Shown piece by piece: positions 9,419 to 19,333 of a stretch of DNA of 64,000 bases. The stretch's first letter is position 1. Every line of letters begins with the position of its first letter. The notes beneath the pieces were generated by a model that searched no databases, was not told the DNA's origin, and worked only from the letters and a program-made list of their open reading frames with translations. This DNA is from Anthoceros angustus (taxonomy: Eukaryota > Streptophyta > Anthocerotopsida > Anthocerotales > Anthocerotaceae). The position numbers and the translations under genes are program-made. The stretch spans positions 1,736,001 to 1,800,000 of the forward strand of contig MU008164.1 in the NCBI GenBank assembly GCA_010909165.1, written 5' to 3'.

Positions 9419-11254
9419 ATGGCGTCCAGGTCTCTCGCGGGGAAGATGAGATTGTGCGACAAATGTATCCGCGTGAAGGATGTGTGCCAGGAATGTAAGG
9501 AATACGATCCGGGATGGGACAATTACGGAAGGTGCGAGGTCATCAGAGCCACAAGGTGCTCTTTGTGCCGCACATGGATTGGAAAACCCCATTTCGAGCT
9601 GCGAGTGTTGGATGGTCGGTTGGCGGAACCGTTGGATCCACACACCTTGGCGATGAAGCCTTTTTGTGGAGCAATCTCCCGAGGAGTGTCTGCATATAAT
9701 TCTGGCCAGGCTGCCATTCGGCAGCCGCATTCCTTCTCCATCGTTTCCAAGACCTGGCAGTCCCTGTTGGTATCTTTGGATTTCAAGCGCTTATGTGACT
9801 CTGTGGAGCCTCGACCTGCATTTCCGGTGTGTAGAATGCAGTACCAGCTTGGCGAGCTGGCTTCTTTCGAGACGCGAGCTCAAACGCCCTCTGAAATCGG
9901 GGAGTTGGAGGTTCTCCAAGTTGGGTTGTCCTTTCTTCCTCTCAAATTCCAGTCTTTCGGAGCCCAGGAGTTCGTTGTGAAGGATGGATTGGTCTGCATC
10001 TTCAAGGTTGACCGACAGAAGCCAGCTGCAAGACCCAAGGTTGAAACTCAGCGGATCCGAATGGATGAGAAACAGGATGAGGAAAGGAGGAGGAGAGTGA
10101 TGGGAACGGGATGCTGAGGAGAGGATGAGAACGATGAGGAGGAGGAGATGGATGGGGATGGGGACAGGGATGGGGAGGAGGATGATGGGAAAGAGGAAGA
10201 CGAAGAGCACGAGGATGATCAGGAAGACAAAGACGAAGAGGACGAGGATGATGAGGAAGACGAAGACGAAGACGAAGACGTAGAGGGCGAGGATGACGAG
10301 GAAGAGGAGGAGGGAGGAGGAGGATGAGGAGAGGTATTCGACGGCAGAGGATGAGGATATGCATAAGTGCTATCGAGATTATGATGACGATTGCAAGAAG
10401 GCAGAAGGTATGAGTTTCTGCGTTGCCAATCCTATTCTGAGAACATTCAAAGTGCTGCCACCGGAGCCGGGCATGGAAGCTGACTTTCACGGCTACCCAG
10501 AATCCTGGAGAGTCCAGCTTGAGGTGGAAGAAAGCGGACATTTCACCCTCATTGTTTTGTGTATGCGGACAGATAAACCAACTGTAAGCATCTACAGGTC
10601 CAAGGACAAGGATAATAGGTGGGACGCCACTGCTTTGACTCAGCCACTCTGGTTTTCTGTGAAAATGCGCTCAAACGACTTTCCTCAGTATTTTTTGTGT
10701 AATGCTGAACTGTGCGAAGCAAAGTGGGGCGCCAGGTGGGGCAACTCGATGAACATGCACTGTCTCAAAAGTGGCCGGGTTATTTGGGATGGCAACCCGG
10801 GTAACATAAGTATTGACGATGATGGGGATATGGAGCCAAGAGATATCCAGAATCCTTTGCGTGGGGGAGAATTTTTGCCTTGAACAAGACGACCAGCAGG
10901 ACAACTTGGTGGATTTTGGGATTTTGGCAGCTGGAAAGGAGCCCATACATGTGGCGGAAGGTATCGTTTCTGCCCGAGCATTTGCAGAAAGAGCTCTTGG
11001 GACCAGGCAGGTACCGGAGGCGGGCGAGGAGTCGGAGGAGCACCTTGTATGGAGCAACCTTGTTGGGTGATACAATGTTCTTCATTATTGCTACTGGCAT
11101 TGTCTCCGACCGTGAAGACGGCTTGTACACGCACTTGGTGGGATACAACATTCCCCACCGAAAATGGAGTCTCATTTCCACAGGCAAAGGCGAGAGTGCC
11201 TCATTCTGGAGCAACTCGTGTCGTCTCTTTCGACCGAATGATATGGGTGTTTGA
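9419..11254 (+). pseudogene. F-box/kelch-like protein gene, copy C
   Basis: An ATG at 9419 opens a 232-codon frame. The N-terminus holds three CxxC pairs (RLCDKC, VCQEC, TRCSLCRTWIGKPH), possibly zinc-binding. The F-box core (9663-9737) is read out of frame because a net 2-base loss is followed by a 1-base loss. Downstream text (VSKTWQSLLVSLDFKRLCD, LGELASFETRAQTPSE, VKDGLVCIFKV) is back in frame. After a stop at 10,117 come an acidic Glu/Asp-rich linker and a kelch-like half (MSFCVANPILRTFKVLPPEP at 10,409, YPESWRVQLEVEESGHFTLI) and then GATLLGDTMFFIIATGIVSD near 11,060-11,110. F-box proteins recruit substrates to SCF ligases. The call of pseudogene depends on the frameshifts being real. Confidence 0.65.
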
Positions 11255-11860
11255 CAGTTTCCGTTGTTTCAACTCTGTCAGTGTGTGCTTTCAAACAGTC
11301 AAGTACCTGGTGTTGGAAGCTCTGTCCAAGTTCGTAGCGAAGTTGAATGGGTAGAACCTCAGACCCGGAGAGAAGTAGCTAGCCGAAGGTGTCCAGAGGC
11401 TGCCAATCAATTCCAGCAAAAGGTCTGAAGTAGTTTTGGTTGACAACATTGAGACACAAAAGAAGTGCTCACCACTTTCCTTCAATTTTGCATCTGCAGA
11501 GGGCTTTGATTTTCCTTTTCCGTTGCAGAGGAAGATGGCACTGCTCGTTATCTTGCCAAGTGCATAGACTCTTGTACCAAACATGTGCAGAATCTGTTCT
11601 CGTAGGTCACCAAAACTGGTTTTTATTACTCTGTCTGCTGGAAGCCCCAGTGCAAGGTGATGGAGGAAGAGTGAGCCAGCCTATGTGTGCGTTATCGGCC
11701 TCCATGGATAGGGCTATGATAATATGGACACCCGGCGCGTATATGGGATATATATGGTTTCAATGACGCTAATGTCAGGAAGTCCTCATGTTGGTAGAGG
11801 ACAGCCTTTTTCTGATCAAACCGCTTCCTAAGGAGAAAATTATTGAGGAAAAGCAATCAA
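11255..11860. other. 3' flank of F-box copy C
   Basis: No gene is seen. The segment to about 11,765 is similar to the complement of 27,060-27,540 downstream of F-box copy E, including CACCCGGCGCGTATATGGGATAT near 11,730. The duplication of the F-box locus therefore extended well past the coding region. Part of it, up to 11,436, also recurs before 60,817. Confidence 0.55.
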
Positions 11861-11873
11861 TCACATAGACGGC

Positions 11874-12150
11874 TCACGTCCAAGTAGCCATAGCTGCAGC
11901 CTCGAGCTGGCGCACAGTACCGGCATCGGAACCGAAAGTCTGCCGACATGGGGGCAAACAGGAGCGAAGCTGGGCGGCCTGCTGCACGTCCGGGTTCTGG
12001 CTGATGAGCGCGGCGAAGACCAGGGCCGGAACGGTTCCCCTGTTGTTCTGGAAGTGCAGGAGGTCCCAGGGAAACACGAACAGGTCGCCTGCAATCAGCG
12101 TCTCCCGAAACAAGGTTTCAGCTTGACTTGTGCTCTTCACTCGTTGTCGA
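11874..12150 (-). pseudogene. Germin-like protein, C-terminal cupin fragment
   Basis: The minus strand encodes [20 protein letters not shown] followed by [19 protein letters not shown] and a C-terminal [16 protein letters not shown]. This matches the last cupin strands of germin-like proteins, where GDVFVFPxGLxHFQ.N.G..PA.A.AA..SQNPG is conserved; the His of LHFQ is a metal ligand in the family. Germin-like proteins are secreted, manganese-binding cell-wall proteins. Only about 85 residues remain. The N-terminal half, with the signal peptide and the first metal-binding box, is absent from the window. The frame is open to the stop at 11,874. Confidence 0.7.
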
Positions 12151-12189
12151 CATGAGCAGAGTCGTGAACTCCATCGCGAGGCTCAAGAT

Positions 12190-12450
12190 TTACGTTTAGC
12201 TCCAGCCCCAGGTATGTATGTACATAGAATGTGCAGAGATGAGTAATGCCAAAGATTCATGTCCACCAGGTAAGTGCCCACAAGCATGTTTTTGTGGGTC
12301 CTTGTGTTTGGCACAATCACTTGCACACGCCACCAGCAGGCAAGAAAAGCTAACGTTGCAAACCTGCTTTATTAGTCCATGCAGTGCCGCTTGGCGGTCA
12401 AGCATCCCACATTTTGCATCCATTACCACCAGGCAAAATATTGCCAATCC
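12190..12450 (-). pseudogene. PPR fragment
   Basis: The minus frame reads CLVVMDAKCGMLDRQAALHG and NVSFSCLLVACAS, recognisable as one and a half degenerate PPR motifs (CLVDMYAKCG...; ...TFSCLLKACAS). No start or continuation was found. The 12,450-12,760 stretch that separates it from the DYW gene shows no recognisable content. Confidence 0.5.
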
Positions 12451-12829
12451 CTACGAGTAGCTGTATTATCCACGAGGTATGTCTCGTTGGAGGATCAGGG
12501 GCCAGCTGATGCCCCACCCTTAAGTCAGGAGGGCATTGAAGCAACACGAGTTCAGCCACACCTTCGAGTTATCCGGGCTTCCGTCCGGCAGTTGAGTGCA
12601 CACATATTAACAATGTCTAAAACGGATCTCTGCCGGGTGCAGTATGTTGTCAAGGGTGAGAGGAGGGGCCGCTATCTTCCACCACAATTGTCTGATGGGA
12701 GCAGGCGTACCTAGTCTCATCGTAAAGCCCCGTGTGGAAGACCATGGTTATCTTCCAAGAATTTAAGAAATAAAATAAAAACTAACCAAGAGAATAGGAA
12801 AACGGTCTACATGTTTTTGGGCAGAACAC

Positions 12830-15200
12830 AGGGTGGTCATTCGGACTCCGCGACCCAGCCAGATCGGACTGGCTAATTCTTCATTTTTCACGGTCGACCT
12901 TACAACTGCTACAACCAGCTGCGAATCGATGCATACGGTACCCATCCCTGACAACAATGTCTTTGGTTCAAGCCTTGAGATAATCTCCTTGAAATTGTGG
13001 CAGTCACAGCACATGCGTGGATTCTTCGTTGCCACCAGAGGTGTCTCACTCGGAGTGTGCAACAGGCCAAACGCCAGAGCTAGCTTCTCAGCATGCCCAC
13101 AAAGCGCATCTTCCTTTTCATTCTCACACACTGGCTGCAACACCAACTTTGTGTGAGGGACGTGTCTTCCTTCCTGCTTCACACGGGCATTCGTGCCTCT
13201 ACCTTGAGCGCTATATCCTCTCCTTTCTCCCACCTCATTATCTATGTACCTGCTTATTCACCTCTATGGTCGCCACTGCAGGTTTCTTGTTAGCTCCTGC
13301 TGCCTTCTCTGTTTTCAATGATTCCTGTCTTCATCGCTCCACATACCTGCACCTGCTTAGGCATTGGCCATGAGCACATATGCAGGCGCATCCTTGGGGT
13401 CCAGCCTAACAAAGCACCACCTCGCCTTCTCCATATCCCCGTGACCTTTGCAGGCATTCAACAAAGTTACCAATCCCACAGCATCACTTTGGCCCTCACA
13501 AGCACCACCTCATCTTGTGTGCCTCATCTGAATGGCCTGCACCAAGAAGATCAATCATGCAGGTGTAATGCTCAATAGTAGGTTTGATACCATGCTGCTC
13601 AGCCATGGCATCAAAGAGCTTGCGACCCTCTTGGACCAGCCTCATGACTGCATGCTGCTAAAAGGCAAGTAAAAGTACCATCGTCAGGCTGAATACTGGC
13701 AAGTAACATGTCCTCAAAACAAGCTAGCGCCTTGAGACCTTCATCACAAGTACCATACCCAGATATCAGGGCAGTCCACGTCACCACATCCTTTGTATTC
13801 ATCCTGTCAAAAACCTGGCGTGCCTCTTCCAGTTCACCACATTTTGCATACATGTCCACGAGGCAGTTGTCCAAGATCATGCCATCTAGCAGTCCTCTTC
13901 CACAATCTGTGAATGCCGCTGCCTTCCCTTGTGTAAGGCACCGGTGCTTGCACAGGCCTTCAAAAGGCAAGCAAAAGTAACATGGTTAGCCAAAGTTAAG
14001 CTCTCCTGTTCCATCCGTTCATGCAGAACAAGCGCCTCTTGCCTGAGCCCTTGCTGTGCATACCCAGCTAACATGGCAATCTATGTCACCACATTCTTCG
14101 TGTTCATGCTGTCAAAAACCTGGCGTGCTCTTTCAGTTCACCACATTTAGCATACCCGGCAATACATTCTTCGTGTTCATGCTGTCAAAAACCTGGCGTG
14201 CGTCTTTCAGTTCACCACATTTAGCATACCCGGCAATACATTCTTCGTGTTCATGCTGTCAAAAACCTGGCGTGCCTCTTTCAGTTCACCACATTTAGAA
14301 TACCCGGCAATCAGCCCCGTCCAGGTCACCACATCCTCTGAGGCCATGCTGTCAAAAACCTAGCGTGCATTTTTCAGTTCGCCACATTTGGCATACGTGC
14401 CCACCAGACTGTTGCCAACAAACAAGTTAGTAGGAATGCCACTCTCCACCACATCGCAGTGCAGTTTTCTGCCAGATTCCAAGTCAGCGGCAAATGCACA
14501 AGTCTGAAGGGTAGCAACAAGGACGTGCTCATTCGCCTCCACTCCTGACCTACGCATCTCATGGTACAGTTGTATGGCCTCATTAGGTTTCCCGTGCTTA
14601 GCATGGGCAGAGATTATGGAAAACCACATGAAGACATTTGGTCTGCGACCCTGGTGAATACATCCATGGCCTTCTGCAGCCTACCTCCACATGCATACAT
14701 GCGCAAGATATGGTTCCCCAAGTATGCACTTGACTCGTCGCCCCACAACCAAATCCTTCTTAGCTGTACACAGTTTTAGCACACTGTAAAACAGGGACAG
14801 AGAAATAGCAGGGTCTGTCTGCACCAGAGATTCCAGGGCTCCATAGGCCTCAGAAAGCTGCCCCTGCTGACATAGCATGCTCACGGTTGCAGCCGTTACG
14901 ACTCCCATTTCCGATCCTCCACGCCTGCCAGGTTCAGGGTTATCTGGAGAGCTCGACTCGAAAAGAGGCACCATGGTCCATATGCATATCCAAGGAATCG
15001 AGCTGCTCATCAACCCAAGCTGGCTTAAACATGTTGTCTAACCACAGCACCTCACCGAACCCCTTACGCCGGAAGTCAGGCGAAGGAAAGCTCTTCTTGT
15101 TTCCTCTATTGTCCCACCACATGCTAGGGTCCAGAAAAATTGTTGCCACAAGTGCTCCTGCTCCTGGCGACGACGATCGCTGTAAAACCCGTCCCAACCC
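12830..15200 (-). pseudogene. PLS-type PPR protein with DYW domain, disrupted
   Basis: Reading downward from about 15.2 kb: an N-terminal region (VLWLDNMFKPAWVDEQLDSL), then PPR motifs including EAIQLYHEMRRSGVEANEHV and SLVGTYAKCGELKNAR (14,570-14,360). A tandem-duplicated repeat tract follows at 14,311-14,092. Next come YAQQGLRQEALVLHERMEQE and CLVDMYAKCGELEEARQVFD (13,850), then [11 protein letters not shown]. The DYW-domain remnant at 13,190-13,040 has CGHAEKLALAFGL and MCCDCH, i.e. the HxE and CxxC zinc ligands of DYW cytidine deaminases. The final DYW triplet is not visible. Such proteins edit organellar transcripts in plants. At least four frameshifts and several stops break the gene, and no in-frame ATG was found at the 5' end. 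Confidence 0.75.
14092..14311. repeat. Tandem repeat inside the PPR gene, 73-74-bp unit, 3 copies
   Basis: Units start at 14092, 14165 and 14239 with CATTCTTCGTGTTCATGCTG and end near CATACCCGGCAATA. Unit lengths are 73, 74 and 73 bases, so none is a multiple of three and the reading frame shifts at each junction. A PPR is normally about 105 bases, so this is not a repeat-unit gain. It duplicates the DARQVFDSMNTK part of a motif. Confidence 0.9.
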
Positions 15201-15329
15201 TCACATTTTGTCGGTAGAGGAAGTGCTGGGCTCCTTACACTCCTGCTCCTGGAGGCTTTGTTTGCCAGGGGTTCACCCTTACAGTGGGTGAGCGGGAGCT
15301 CCTAGTAGAATCCCTGTACACACAGGCAT

Positions 15330-15930
15330 CATATATTTACGTCGACATGCCTGCCTCTATTGGCCAATATTCCTGTTGGAATCTTGAAGCACGACTTCCA
15401 CCCATAGCTGCAGCTGGAGAGTGCCGGCCATTCACTGCATCTGCAAAATAGAAGGAAAGTGGTGAGTGCTAATTCTGTGCTGGTCATGTTCTCAACCAGA
15501 AAAACTTCAAACCTTTTGCAGGAAACGATTAGCAGCCTTCTGGACACTTTCCTTCTGGACACTTTCGGTACTTCTCTCCGGTCTGAGGTTGTACCCATTC
15601 AACTCATCTGCGATCTCGCGCTGGAGGCTACACACGGAGGAAGCCAGCGCGCCCAGGTAAACTGGATACGTGCTTGAATACACACACTTGACAGAGTTGA
15701 ACATGGACAATTGTCAAACAGCGAAATCATTTGGTCGGAAAAGACGGTAGGAATGGCTCCAGAATAAGTTACTCTTACCTTTGGAAATGAGACTCCATGC
15801 ACTGTCGAGAATCTTTGTCTCACCAAGTGCGTTCACAAACCCTCTTCACGGAGCGGAGTCAGTAAAAATAGTGAAGTAGATGTATCACCTAACAAGGTTG
15901 TTCAATGTACTTCACCGTTGCTACTATCTT
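15330..15930 (-). pseudogene. F-box family C-terminal fragment
   Basis: The minus strand gives HGVSFPKVRVTYSGAIPTVF and MISLFDNCPCSTLSSVC (15,800-15,660), the same text as the end of F-box copy E (HGVTFPNARVNSSGTN). The lower part (15,350-15,640) matches 32,140-32,410, including AAACGATTGGCAGCCTTCTGG-like sequence and a CAGCGCGCCCAGGT block. A 17-base piece, CTTCTGGACACTTTC, is tandemly doubled near 15,537-15,566. Confidence 0.5.
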
Positions 15931-15934
15931 CGGT

Positions 15935-16190
15935 CATTGAAAGAGCTGCCAGCGCTGGAGTCTGGCCTGGAAGCTGACTTTCATGACTACCCAGAATCCT
16001 GGAGAGTCCAGATTGAGGTGGAAGAAAGCAGGCACTTCACCGTCATTGTTTTTGTGTGCAGAGAGGCATACAAACTGTAAGCATGTACATCTCCAAGGAT
16101 AATAGGTGGGACGCCACGGTCCTGACTCAATCACTCTGGTTTCCGTCGAAATGCGATCAAACGATTACCCTCAAACGACTGCCCTCTGTC
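15935..16190 (+). pseudogene. F-box family kelch-like fragment
   Basis: The + strand reads LKELPALESGLEADFHDYPE then SWRVQIEVEESRHFTVIVF, the central block of the C-terminal half in copies C and E. It stops at the TAA near 16,078 and is then frameshifted. Its orientation is opposite to the pieces on both sides, showing local scrambling. Confidence 0.55.
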
Positions 16191-16199
16191 CGCCACAGA

Positions 16200-17105
16200 T
16201 ATAAGTTTCCTTTCCAGCTCCTAAAGCCCAAAATCGGCCAACTTGTGCCCGTGGTGGCCATGTCCAAGGCACAAAAGTCTCCCTCGCCATGCAAAGATAA
16301 CTCTTGGCACCGAATCCTTATCTTCGTCAGGACCTTGCTACTTCCCATCCCAAATAACTCGGCCACTTTTTGAGACACTGGATCTTCCTCGGGTTGGTCC
16401 ATTTTCCTTCGCACAGTTCAACGTTGCACAGAAAACAGATCGGAGGCCAGTCGTTTGTTCGTATTAAGACGTCTCTGGGTGAATCAGGGCCGTGGCTTTC
16501 CAGTTACTATCCTTGGACCTGTAGATGCTTACAGTTCATTTACCTTCCGCATACAGAACAGAACAACGACTGGTGAACGACTGGTGAAGCGCCCGCTTTG
16601 TTCCGCCTCAAGCTCGAATCTCAAGGATTTTGGGTAATCATAAGAGTCACCTTTAATGCCAAACAGCTCTTTGAATGTTAACTCTTCCCTATTGCCTTCT
16701 CGCAATCGTCATCCTCCTCATCATAAGCTCGAGAATCATCCTCTTCCTCTGCCGTCGAGTACCTCTCCTCATCCTCCTCCTCTTCTTCCTCCGCTTCCGC
16801 TTCCTCTTCCTCCTCCTCCTCCTCCTCCTCCTGCTCCCCTTCCTCTTCCTCCTCCTCATCATCCTCCTTCTCCTCCCTCTCCTCCTTCTCCTCCTTCTCC
16901 CCTCCTCCTCTTCCTCCTCCTCCTCATCATCCTCCTCCTCCTCTTCGTCGTCCTCCTCTTCCTCATCAAACTTCCTCATCAGATTGCTCCACAAACGAGG
17001 CTTCATCTTGACGCTGTGTGGATTCAAAGGTTCCGCCAACCGACCATACACAAGACTTGCAGCTGGAAATGGGGTTTCTCGATCCATGTTTCGCGCAGTT
17101 GAAGG
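16200..17105 (-). pseudogene. F-box family fragment D with acidic tract fused to the N-terminus
   Basis: The minus strand at 17,087-16,980 encodes DRETPFPAASLVYGRLAEPL and LWSNL, the segment just before the F-box. It then passes directly into a long Glu/Asp/Arg-rich run (16,975-16,690; GAGGAG-type repeats). The F-box core and about 100 following residues seen in copy E are missing. Kelch-region scraps (VAELFGMG near 16,370) follow. The low-complexity tract corresponds to the acidic linker of the family. It is non-functional as written. Confidence 0.55.
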
Positions 17106-17249
17106 AGCTCGTACGTTTGTGGTGAATCATTGGTTGGTCCTCCCAGCCTCCGCGCGAGAAGACTGCCCCACAAAGGACGACCCTCGGTCGACCCTCCTCA
17201 GCAGCCAGGTCAGTCCAATGAAGTTCCCAGTCCTCCTCATCCCTGGCGG

Positions 17250-17990
17250 CTCAGTCTGAGAAGTTCCGGTTCCGGCGGGAATGACAGAATCACAGCCATT
17301 TCAAACCCTTGTGTGACTGCGATTTCTATGGCAGAACTGGCCAGCCAATACCTAGAACGTTTTTCTTTTATTAGTGAATATATAGGTATACGCTCCCGTA
17401 TGCATGCTCTGTCTAACGCCATGTTCGACACTTTCACCAGAAAGGGTGTGGTGACATAGGCGGCACTAGTGCTGGCTGGGTATGCACAGCGAGGGCTCAG
17501 CCAATAGAGCAAGAGGGCCTGATTGTGGCTGACCATGTTACTTTAGCTTGCATGCATTCTGAAGGCCTGTGCAAGCACTGGCGCCTCACAGAAAGGCAGG
17601 GGCAGCTGCACTTCCAAATTGTGGAAGGGGACAGCTATAATGTGACATTTTAATGGGCAACAGTACTGAACTGCAAGATGCACGCCGGGTGTTTGACAGT
17701 TGGGCCTCTCAAGGAATGTGGTGCCATGTACTTCCTTGACAGCTGGGTACGCACAGAAAGGGCTCTGTGAAGAGTGCTTGATCTGTGTGCAGCAACAGAG
17801 TAGGAGCTCCTGCTTTTGGCTATCGAGGTTCCTTTTGCTTGCCTTCTCAAGGCGTATGGAAGCACTGGTGCCTTGCAAGATCTGAGGGCAGGCAGCTGTA
17901 ATCACAGATTGTAACACGAAGGCTGCTGAAAGTGACACGCTGGTGGGTATGGCGTAGGTATTCTTGCAACGATCCATATCCCAGAAATCA
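17250..17990 (+). pseudogene. PPR relic (duplicate of 1,240-2,040)
   Basis: It contains the same broken frames as the first copy: VADHVTLACMHSEGLCKHW-like text near 17,535 and ELQDARRVFDSWASQGMW at 17,670-17,720. The CLVDVYAKFN segment present in the first copy is deleted here (near 17,665). No start codon or complete motif was seen. Confidence 0.6.
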
Positions 17991-18239
17991 GAAGGACATG
18001 GGATAGAATTGTAGGTTGTAGATTGTAGATGACCTGTAATGGAAACACTCGTTCGCATAGCCGACATACGAAGGACGAAGGGCGGGAGCTTGACGATGTG
18101 GACTACTCTTCAGGTCCCTGCAACTGTGTCCTACCTACCCAGGTCCCAGAGTCAGAGTCCGAAGCTGCCGCTGCTGCTAGTGGCAACAATTTCGTTTTGC
18201 TTGCAGATGGACTCGTTCTCGTGGCCAAACCAGTAGAAA

Positions 18240-19230
18240 AACCCAGCTTGCATAGTGCAGTTCGGTACAGGTTGCATTCATACGTCTACCAGGTAAGACT
18301 AGTGCCCACAAGCATGTCTTTTGTGTGCATACACCGTCGGCGTTCCTGCTTGCATCACATAGGATAATCGTCATCGTCTTTCCAGCTTTCCACGGTGACA
18401 TCTTCAGAGGTGAGGAGATGAAGGAATCGACGTGGCTGCCTGTCAAAAGCTGGAAGATTCTACGGATGCTTTTCTCCAAAATGTCCATACAGATCAAGCC
18501 TCTTCATCAACGTCAACAGAGCCCTTGCTTACATTACATGCCCAGATATCAGCAGTACATTCCATGTACCCCACCTCTTTGAGTCCGTGAATGACCTAGC
18601 GTGCATCTTCCACTTCGCCACATTTATTTGTTTGGATTCCATTTTCATGCCCACCAGGAGTCCTGAAACTATTTGCATGCCCACCATGCAGCTGCCCACC
18701 AAACATGTCTTTTGTGGGGCCTCTTTTTGTGTGCATACACCGTCGGCGTTCCTGCTTGCATCACATAGCTGGGACAATCGTCATCGTCTTTCCAGCATTC
18801 CACGGTGACAGCTTCAGAGGTTAGGAAACGAAGGCATCGATATATACGTCGACATGCCTGCCTCTCAGAAGTTGCAACGTTCTACGGGATGCCTTTCTCC
18901 ATTTGTCCATCCGGATCTTGCAGTTGCGAGAATGCCTCTTCATCAACATAGCCCTACTGACAGTACATGCCCAGCTATCATCCTCAGGACATTCCATGTC
19001 CCCACCTCTTTCAGTTCAAACCGTGAACGACCTAGCGTGCATGCGTCTTCCACTTCGCCATTTGTCCTCCATGCCCACCAAGCAGCTGCCCACCAGTGTG
19101 ACATGGCATTTTCTAGCTGCGCTGTTTCCAACAATTTTTGCGAGTGGAGATGCCTGCCCTCTTGCAAAGCACCAGTGCATCCACAGGCCTTGAAAAGGCA
19201 AGCAAAAGTAACCTCTGTAGGCTAGCTAAA
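18240..19230 (-). pseudogene. PPR relic (duplicate of 2,280-3,250)
   Basis: The reverse strand shows KWRSGRRMHARSF / WNVLRMIAGHVLSV (19,060-18,960) and DASRNADGVCTQK twice (18,765 and 18,345). These are the same decayed PPR motifs, in the same order, as at 2.3-3.2 kb. All frames contain stops. Confidence 0.6.
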
Positions 19231-19333
19231 CTAGCCTAGGAGCTCCTACTCCACTTATGCACACACATCTAGCGGCTACCTCTTCACAGAGCCCTTTCAC
19301 GCGTGCGTACCTATGAGCTGTCTGGACGTCCGT

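Larger units (their letters stand above)
17105..19333. repeat. Segmental duplicate of about 955-3,355
   Basis: Flank, PPR relics and direction of reading repeat those at 1-3.3 kb with roughly 90% or higher identity by eye. Differences are ordinary substitutions and small indels plus one block of about 200 bases present only in the first copy (around 1,010-1,230). Similarity stops sharply after CTGGACGTCC at 19,333, where the recombinase-element region begins. Confidence 0.75.

Noticed and set aside
10002-10541. 179-codon minus-strand frame with runs of Pro, Leu and His
   Set aside because: It is the antisense of the acidic linker and kelch-like part of F-box copy C; the low-complexity GAGGAX repeat keeps several frames open.
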